Assembly: GCF_901447495.1 (NCBI RefSeq)
Contig: NZ_CABDWS010000025.1
Location: 1-38,943 of the forward strand
Reading direction: 5' to 3'
Length of the DNA stretch: 38,943 nucleotides
Source of the DNA: Haloimpatiens lingqiaonensis
GTDB taxonomy: Bacteria; Bacillota; Clostridia; Clostridiales; Clostridiaceae
In this document: positions 33,357-38,943 of the stretch, in pieces
How positions within the stretch are numbered: position 1 is the first letter of the stretch
How the letters are laid out: each line of letters opens with the position of its first letter
The notes under the pieces: model-generated
Database searches by the model: none
Told to the model about the DNA's origin: nothing
What the model saw: the letters and a program-made list of their open reading frames with translations, nothing else
Made by a program: the position numbers and the translations under genes

Positions 33357-33461
33357 TCAACATGTGTCGTATTCTTTGTTGGAACACATATTTTCTATGT
33401 CGTCCTCGCAAAAGGAACACTTTTTGGCTTCACTATTTAACAAGTTTTCCTGAGTGTTCAT
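33357..33461 (-). CDS. Small Cys-rich protein, unrecognised
   Basis: A 34-codon frame, MNTQENLLNSEAKKCSFCED through a CxxC at residues 15-18 and two more Cys (26 and 34). AGGAAGGA stands 9-13 bases before the ATG, similar to the leader of the neighbouring nuclease gene. It could be a small zinc ribbon or the truncated start of a longer gene. Its real existence is uncertain. Confidence 0.3.
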   Translation of the reverse strand: MNTQENLLNSEAKKCSFCEDDIENMCSNKEYDTC

Positions 33462-33553
33462 TGTCAATCATTCCTTCCTGTTAAATTGTTGGTTTACTAT
33501 AAATTCTACCATTACAACTGCGACATTTATATTACGCACCAACTTGTGCATAA

Positions 33554-34588
33554 TTAATCATCTAACTTTTCATAATCGTCAAGATTCAACTCTCTCCGCA
33601 GTTCTTCTTTCGTTGGCATATAAGGGAGATATTTTGCTGCATAAATTTGATTATTATCTTCTGGCAAAGTGTACTCTACAAGCGTATCACTTTTATCTGC
33701 ACAAAGTAATATTCCAATTGGTGGATTATCTCCTTCATTCATTAGTTCTCTTGTATAATAATTTACATACATCTGCATCTGACCAATATCCTGATGTGTT
33801 AAATCATCAATTTTCAAATCTATCAAAACAAAGCATTACAAAATATAATTGTAAAAAACAAGATCGATATAAAAATGACGTCCATCAAAATTTATATGTT
33901 TTTGCCTTGCTACAAAAGAAAAGCCACGTCCTAATTCCAACAAAAATTTCTGCAAATGATCAATTAATGCCTGTTCCAAATTAGATTCATAAAAATGTTC
34001 ATTTTTAGGCAAATTTAAAAATTCAAGTACATATGGATCTTTAAGTATTTTCTCATATTCCAACTTTGGTTCTGTCGATTCAATTTCTTTCGCTACTGCA
34101 TCTTTGTTTTTACTGGCTAAGATTCGCTGATAATACATTGTGTTAATCTGGCGATCCAATTGTCTTGAACTCCATCCTGCCTTAGCAGCTTCGTCCATAT
34201 AAAACACTCTCGCCTTTTCATCTTCCACTCTCATCAATGAACGATAATGTGTCCAACTCAATTCCGAACGCAGTGCGTTCGCATTTGGAAATGTTAAATA
34301 AAATTTTCGCATCATTTGTAAATTACGTACAGTATATCCTTTTCCAAATTCATTCATCATTTTTTCCGAAATATATTGTAACAACTGTTTGCCATATGTT
34401 GCTCTGTCATTTTCGCCACAAGCTTTAAATATCTGTTCACCAATTTCCCAATATGCAATTACCATAGCTATATTCACTGCTGAACATACTTTTTTCTGTG
34501 CATCGAGAACACATCCTCTAATAGATTTGTATGTTTCTTCTGGTTTTATATCACTTATCAAATTTGAATTTCCAGTTATATCACCCAT
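33554..34588 (-). pseudogene. DUF1016/YhcG PDDEXK nuclease gene with one internal stop
   Basis: The frame encodes a YhcG-type protein (about 345 residues) with N-terminal DUF1016_N (SAVNIAMVIAYWEIGEQI, GKGYTVRNLQMMRKFYLTFP, WSSRQLDRQINTMYYQRI) and C-terminal PDDEXK nuclease domain (LEQALIDHLQKFLLELGRGFSFVARQ, FYIDLVFYNYIL). TAA at 33836-33838 replaces the Lys normally found in YLLKCFVLIDLK. The same frame continues CFVLIDLKIDDLTHQDIGQM to the normal end. The catalytic core (E, D, then the DLK lysine) is therefore split by a single nonsense codon. GGAAGG is 8-11 bases before the ATG. Same strand and 75 bases from the recombinase. Confidence 0.85.
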
Positions 34589-34663
34589 TCAATCCCTTCC
34601 TTCCATTGATATATTCAGATTGCCACCTATCATCCTAATATTGGTAATAACAGGTGTTTCTTT

Positions 34664-36349
34664 CTATCCTGCCTGCTTACGCAGATTCTTATACCGATTC
34701 TTCACATCAGGCACATTACGGTTATCCATCCCTTTCAGTACAAATGTCAACTTGTAAGGATCAACCGTTCCATCTTCGTTCGTCTCGCCTACGATAATCT
34801 TTTCCACGCTGCTTTCAAATACAATGCGGTCAAAGTGATCCATAATATCTGCATCCTTAAGCTGTGAGCGAATATCCTTCATACGCTTTGATATTGCATT
34901 CTGCGTTGCAACGCCCTCTGAAAATAACAATTTTTCAGATTCTGCTTTTGCCAGCTTCTTGCATATCTCATCATATTTCTCGTCATAGGCTTCCTTGCTT
35001 ATTTTATCATCCAGCATCATATCGGTCAATTTGTTTCGGCGGTTCTCAAGGTTCGATATTTCCTTGTTCACACGCTTTAATTTCTCTGCACTTCCGTCTG
35101 CTGAAAATGTTTCTTCCACCGATGCAAGCACCGATTCCAATACATCATCAAAGTTCTCTGCCAGAAGCCCAAACATTTCTACAAATGCATTCTCAATGAT
35201 AGCTTCATCAATGGATTTACTGTTTGGACAATTCTCGATTCCCTTGTTGGATGCAGTTCTGCATTTCCAGACTGGTTTCTTGTGCTGTGTATCCTGATTG
35301 TGGGAACGTCTGGTAAGATTCGTACCGCAGAATCCACATTCACACATACTGCTGAAAGCAAATTTTCTTGCGAACTTCGTTCGTGTGCCTTCCACAACAT
35401 TAGGATTTTCCTTATATCTGCTCTTACAGATTTCCTGTGCCTTATCCCAAATTTCTGCTGATACAATAGGTTCATGATGATTTTCAATATAGAATCTGTC
35501 CTGCTCTCCACGATTATCCAGTCTGCGCTTGGAAATCGGATCAACGGTGTAAGTCTTTCCAAGAAGTAAATCACCTTTATATTTTTCATTCTTGATAATT
35601 CCCCGGACACCACTGTCTGTCCATTTCACCAGACCTTTTTTGTTAATCTTTCCTAGTCTTGTCAACTCTTTCGCAATGGAATATGCTCCATATCCTTCGA
35701 TATATCGGTCAAAAATAAATCTGACGATTTCCGCTTCTGCTTCATTGACTGTTAATGATTTATCTTCCTGATGATAATCATATCCAAGGCAACCATTGAA
35801 GCCCATCAATTCTCCTCGCTGCATCTTCATCTTGACACCCATCTTTACATTCTGTGAGATAGATTCTACCTCATTCTGTGAAAGTGATGCCAATAATGCA
35901 AGCTGCATTTCACCTTCCATCGTGGAAGTATTGATATTCTCTTTCTCGAAAATGATAGTGATACCCTGATCTTTCAACATCCTTACATAAGTAAGTGTGT
36001 CCAGAAGATTACGTGAAAATCTTGAAATTGATTTTGTCATGACCACATCAATCATTCCATTCATGCAGTCTTCAATCATTTTCAAAAATCCGTCTCTGTT
36101 TTTCGTTTTCGTACCAGTAATAGCTTCATCAGCATATATTTCCACCATGACCCAGTCCTTATTCTGTGAAATCTTATCCTGATAATACTGTTTCTGCGAC
36201 TGAAAACTCTGTAACTGTTCCTCTCCGTCCGTGCTGACACGAACATATGCAGCCACTCTTTTACGAGTAAGCTGAACTGGTTTTCCAACCATTCTTACAT
36301 CTCTGACAATCGGTCCATCCGATGCCTGTATTACTTGTACCTCTGCCAT
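34664..36349 (-). CDS. Large serine recombinase (site-specific integrase)
   Basis: A 561-residue serine integrase. The resolvase domain (about 30-175) starts VAAYVRVSTDGEEQLQSFQSQ with the nucleophile Ser at about residue 39 and continues with MTKSISRFSRN. The recombinase domain (about 180-330) is followed by a zinc ribbon (CECGFCG...WKCR...CPN, about 340-395), and a coiled coil (about 430-500) that steers integration versus excision. AGGAGG is 8 bases before the ATG at 36349; an upstream TTG at 36355 is less likely. The gene is complete and is the probable engine of the mobile region. No att site pair could be identified in the window. Confidence 0.93.
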   Translation of the reverse strand: MAEVQVIQASDGPIVRDVRMVGKPVQLTRKRVAAYVRVSTDGEEQLQSFQSQKQYYQDKISQNKDWVMVEIYADEAITGTKTKNRDGFLKMIEDCMNGMIDVVMTKSISRFSRNLLDTLTYVRMLKDQGITIIFEKENINTSTMEGEMQLALLASLSQNEVESISQNVKMGVKMKMQRGELMGFNGCLGYDYHQEDKSLTVNEAEAEIVRFIFDRYIEGYGAYSIAKELTRLGKINKKGLVKWTDSGVRGIIKNEKYKGDLLLGKTYTVDPISKRRLDNRGEQDRFYIENHHEPIVSAEIWDKAQEICKSRYKENPNVVEGTRTKFARKFAFSSMCECGFCGTNLTRRSHNQDTQHKKPVWKCRTASNKGIENCPNSKSIDEAIIENAFVEMFGLLAENFDDVLESVLASVEETFSADGSAEKLKRVNKEISNLENRRNKLTDMMLDDKISKEAYDEKYDEICKKLAKAESEKLLFSEGVATQNAISKRMKDIRSQLKDADIMDHFDRIVFESSVEKIIVGETNEDGTVDPYKLTFVLKGMDNRNVPDVKNRYKNLRKQAG

Positions 36350-36450
36350 AAGCAATTCCTCCTTCTGCTACCGACTATACATCCGAATCAAAATATGAAC
36401 GAATGTACAGCCGAAATAATATTCCAAAATCTATAAGTTCAAAAATCCTT

Positions 36451-36594
36451 CTAAGCAGTCATAAAGCTGACCACATTGTAGGATGCCATAATCTTGTACT
36501 TTGCTCTGCTGTACTCATCTTCCGTGATAAGCTGATTGTGATAAATCCACCCAAGTACCGCCAGCTTCTTTGCTAGCTCAAGCTCCTTCGTCAT
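36451..36594 (-). CDS. 47-residue SHOCT-like protein upstream of the recombinase
   Basis: A complete small gene: GGAGGGG is 7 bases before the ATG, then 47 codons and TAG. It begins MTKELELAKKLAVLGWIYHN, followed by QLITEDEYSRAKYKIM. The L-x-x-GLIT-x-x-EY-x-x-xK-x-KI pattern is that of short SHOCT-type domains. Small proteins of this kind commonly precede Lachnospiraceae serine recombinases. It is 102 bases from the recombinase on the same strand and may modulate its direction, as recombination directionality factors are often small, but that is inference. Confidence 0.7.
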   Translation of the reverse strand: MTKELELAKKLAVLGWIYHNQLITEDEYSRAKYKIMASYNVVSFMTA

Positions 36595-37119
36595 ACAAAT
36601 CCCCTCCTTCTCCTAAAATTCTTTGATCACCTTCTTTCTTCCATCAGCAAGCTGATGTTTCTAAAGTGAATATATGTTGTAATCCAGCAAGAAAATGGTT
36701 TGGCTTTCTACGTAGAGTGGGGCGGTTAGCTTACTGCTTCCATCCATCTATCAGATTAAAATATTCTTCTGATAGATGCGGGCCTCTCCTGTGCGAGATC
36801 ATCTCCCAACTTGACGTGATTCCTATTCCTCGGCTCTTACTAGATTACTAACATAAGTAATTCAGTCCTCATCACCCGAGGGGACTTCCCCAGCTCTACA
36901 GCTTATTTACTTTTCAATGTGCAGTTGAAACTTCTAAAGTTCTTATAGAACATAAGTTTGTTTCGTGTTATAATTTTTGTAGCTACTTTGCTTTGAATCT
37001 GATGCTTTGCAGCTACGTTTCATGAGTTTATTGTAGCGGAATCTATTATAAAAAATAATTGACGGACTATTGACCAAGACTTGACATAGAAAATAAAATG
37101 GAAGGAATCAAGGATACCT
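36595..37119. promoter_or_regulatory. Divergent control region of the recombinase and STAND genes
   Basis: 525 bases without a credible frame. It contains a 16-bp palindrome CATCAGC-AA-GCTGATG (36642-36657) 48 bases before the small gene, a 10-bp stem CATCTATCAG/CTGATAGATG (36745-36778), a GGGGA/TCCCC hairpin at about 36880-36893, and GTAGCT/AGCTAC repeats at about 36980-37016. A TTGACC...TAAAAT pair about 40-70 bases before 37120 is a possible STAND promoter. Confidence 0.45.
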
Positions 37120-38778
37120 ATGAGAAACAGAATGACCTTTGCCAATGTAGTTGGCATCTTACTTGAAAACAGCAATAAGACTTACCCACAGCACCTGCTC
37201 ATCCGCAATCTGTTCTCAGAGTGTCTGGATGATACACTTCCCGCTTCTGAAATCTTAGATGGAGAACGCATCGAATACAGTCGTTGGTGTACAGGTGCAC
37301 GACCAGTCACCATTGCAATCATCAATTCTTATGAGCCTGACAACTGGGATACTATGGAAGCTGATTTCAATGATAAAATATTACCGAATCTGCTTAACCC
37401 AATCAATGCACGTACTCAGATGGAGAAGCTGATTACAGACTGTACGGACACCATTGGACAAGCTGTAGCAGATGAACTGCTTTCCTATACTGATGATGCA
37501 GAGTTCTATACTATGACGGTTCGTTATACGATTCTTAACAACCATCATAACGGTAATCTGTATTCACCAGACCTATCCGACACCTTGTTAAGTTCTCGTG
37601 TTCCCTCTCACACAAAAGAATTTGTAGGAAGAAAAGCAGAACTTAAGGACGCCTATACTAAGTTAAGCACCAGTACCCCATTATTTATCACTGGAATACC
37701 TGGCATTGGAAAAAGTGAATTTGCAAAGACCTTTGCAGAGAAATATAGACGTAAATACACCAATATTATCTTCCTGCATTACACTGGAAGCCTTAAGAAA
37801 TGTGTTGCTGGAATGGAATTTGATACAGACAATTCACAGATGGATGAAGAAGCACTCTTTCAGGCTCATTATGATGTATTGAAAACGCTCCACTCTGACA
37901 GCCTGATTATCCTTGATAACTTCAATGTGTTACCAAAAGATGATGGATGGATGAAAGAATTTTTAAAGAATGATTTTCAGTTGATGGTCACAACCAGATG
38001 CAGAATTACATCCTTTGAAACCCTAGAAATCAAAGAATTAGAGAAAGAAAAAGAACTGACTGACCTGTTCTACCGTCACTGTCCTTCTGCCAAATCAGAA
38101 CCGGATACCGTAAAACAGATCATTGAAGTATTGCACGCTCATACGCTTACCGTATGTCTTGCAGCCCTTGCCATCAATGCAAGCGGTATCGAACCAGAGG
38201 AATTATTACAGGAGCTGAATACCTGTGGTCTGAATGCAGATATCAGTGAAGAAGTGGAATTATACAAGGATGAAGAATTCGACCAAGCTTTGTTAATTGA
38301 GCATTTGCGGAAGCTGTTACAGTTCAACCATCTGAATAATACCGAGCAAGACATCCTTCGCAATCTTTCTCTGTTACCTGTATCAGGTGTACGTAAGCGT
38401 TCTGTCAGAAACTGGCTACAGTTAAAAAATCTCAATGATGTGAATCACATGATTGGCTATGGCTTCGTAACGGAAGACACAGAAAACAAGACCATTAGTC
38501 TGCATCCACTGATTCAACAGATAGCACTCCTTGAAACAATGCCCTCTGTTACGAACTGCATCACATTACTTCATACGCTTCATGGAATCTGTCTTGTTCA
38601 CGGGTTGGACATTCGCCGTCCAGAAGAAGTATTATCGACCCTTGTCAATATCAATGAACGAATTATTGTAGATGCTCCAGAAGATTATCTGTTATTATTA
38701 CAGGATGAATTCCCATACTTTGAAAAATACGGCGTAACAGATGCTCTTACTGATCTTGATATTGTCAATATTACTTGA
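37120..38778 (+). CDS. STAND (NB-ARC-like) NTPase, probably truncated
   Basis: A 552-residue NLR-like ATPase. An N-terminal domain of about 160 residues is not recognised. The STAND core follows: FVGRKAEL (168-175), Walker A GIPGIGKS (192-199), Walker B LIILDN (262-267), the TTRCR sensor arginine (291-295), the TLTVCLAALAI helix (342-352) in the GLPLAL position, and a winged-helix part with SLLPVSG and LHPLIQQIA (461-469). Such proteins usually carry a TPR or other sensor domain after the winged helix. Here the frame stops at 38778, right where an IS3-type end begins. Related proteins act in phage defence or signalling. AAGGA is 6 bases before the ATG. Confidence 0.78.
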   Translation: MRNRMTFANVVGILLENSNKTYPQHLLIRNLFSECLDDTLPASEILDGERIEYSRWCTGARPVTIAIINSYEPDNWDTMEADFNDKILPNLLNPINARTQMEKLITDCTDTIGQAVADELLSYTDDAEFYTMTVRYTILNNHHNGNLYSPDLSDTLLSSRVPSHTKEFVGRKAELKDAYTKLSTSTPLFITGIPGIGKSEFAKTFAEKYRRKYTNIIFLHYTGSLKKCVAGMEFDTDNSQMDEEALFQAHYDVLKTLHSDSLIILDNFNVLPKDDGWMKEFLKNDFQLMVTTRCRITSFETLEIKELEKEKELTDLFYRHCPSAKSEPDTVKQIIEVLHAHTLTVCLAALAINASGIEPEELLQELNTCGLNADISEEVELYKDEEFDQALLIEHLRKLLQFNHLNNTEQDILRNLSLLPVSGVRKRSVRNWLQLKNLNDVNHMIGYGFVTEDTENKTISLHPLIQQIALLETMPSVTNCITLLHTLHGICLVHGLDIRRPEEVLSTLVNINERIIVDAPEDYLLLLQDEFPYFEKYGVTDALTDLDIVNIT

Positions 38779-38943
38779 CAGTTTTTTCTCGCATAGTTCG
38801 TTATTAGGCAGCTTGATTTAGAGATTCATAGTATCTCTGTCTTTTAACCATAGGAGGTAGCCCACCATTGGCAGAGCAAATCCTCCTGTTGTTCCAATAA
38901 CTGATGAAATAACGCCATATAAGAATCTTAAGTTCTTCAACAG
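38776..38943 (-). mobile_element. IS3-family insertion sequence end with partial transposase
   Basis: From 38804 to the right edge the minus strand encodes the last 45 residues of an integrase-core transposase (WRYFISYWNNRRICSANGG, then LPPMVKRQRYYESLNQAA), typical of IS3-type OrfB ends. TGACAGTTTTTTCTCGC at 38776 is a likely terminal inverted repeat. Its TGA provides the STAND stop codon, which suggests that the element inserted into that gene. Confidence 0.65.

Noticed and set aside
30898-33838. Reassignment of TAA/TAG to Gln or Lys
   Set aside because: In-frame stops in arsA, arsD, the isochorismatase relic and the YhcG gene replace Gln, Glu or Lys, but intact genes in the same window end normally with TAA and TAG. 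The affected genes also carry deletions or frameshifts, so ordinary decay is simpler.
33454-33984. Plus-strand frame of 176 codons
   Set aside because: It is antisense to the YhcG nuclease and Cys-rich small gene, starts without a ribosome binding site and gives a low-complexity hydrophobic sequence.
35179-35613. Long alternative minus-strand frame inside the recombinase
   Set aside because: It is a shifted frame of the recombinase gene, has no ribosome binding site and no family character.
1-38943. tRNA, rRNA or replication origin
   Set aside because: No cloverleaf, rRNA core sequence or DnaA-box cluster was seen on either strand.

Overview
The window looks like a chromosomal segment of a low-GC Firmicute, most like Clostridium cluster I (the C. 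sporogenes/botulinum type). The grounds are very AT-rich spacers, GGAGG-type ribosome binding sites, frequent GTG/TTG starts, and gene families typical of that group (pcp with DUF969/DUF979, YhgE/Pip, the acn-icd-citDEFX cluster, ACR3-type ars operon). There are no tRNA, rRNA or CRISPR genes.

Layout. 1-4.3 kb (mostly minus): an edge fragment, a membrane protein and a TetR regulator sharing a TGAAC-N3-GTTCA operator, a LysE exporter and a SulP permease; a rhodanese (4.5 kb, plus) diverges from SulP. 5.0-8.0 kb (plus): a strong promoter, a structured 135-nt leader element, and a three-gene ABC-2 exporter. 8.1-11.3 kb (minus): znuA-znuC-znuB plus a Fur-family regulator, with a Fur/Zur-like operator before znuA. 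A second copy of the structured element lies at 11.5 kb. 11.7-16.4 kb (minus): the aconitase / isocitrate dehydrogenase / citrate lyase cluster. It has two internal deletions that fuse acn to icd and citE to citF out of frame, while citD and citX stay intact. 16.6-20 kb: a YhgE/Pip protein and a Crp-family regulator. 20.2-23 kb: gamma-glutamylcyclotransferase, pyroglutamyl peptidase and the DUF979/DUF969 membrane pair, read together as a 5-oxoproline (pyroglutamate) module. 23.2-28.1 kb: lipoprotein, flavodoxin, a 315-bp near-palindromic MITE-like element, a MerR/GyrI regulator with a classical 19-bp-spacer promoter, and a methyl-accepting chemotaxis protein whose start is broken by a poly-A indel. 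28.3-32.4 kb: an arsenic operon (arsR, arsD, arsA, DUF2703, acr3, arsC) in which arsD and arsA are pseudogenes.

From about 32.5 kb to the right edge the base composition becomes visibly richer in G+C and the content changes to mobile and defence-like genes of Lachnospiraceae flavour. These are a serine-recombinase remnant, an IS66 TnpA fragment, a possible AbiH-type remnant, a repeat cluster, a DUF1016/YhcG nuclease with one nonsense codon, a 47-codon gene, an intact large serine recombinase, a divergent STAND (NB-ARC-like) NTPase, and an IS3-type transposase end that appears to cut off the STAND gene.

The strongest overall impressions are (i) a duplicated, highly structured 135-nt element, one copy of which sits in an exporter leader; (ii) extensive gene decay by in-gene deletions and single nonsense codons in otherwise conserved operons; and (iii) an acquired, partly eroded defence-like island around a large serine recombinase and a bacterial NLR-like NTPase. 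Function calls rest on recognised motifs and gene context only; no database search was possible.
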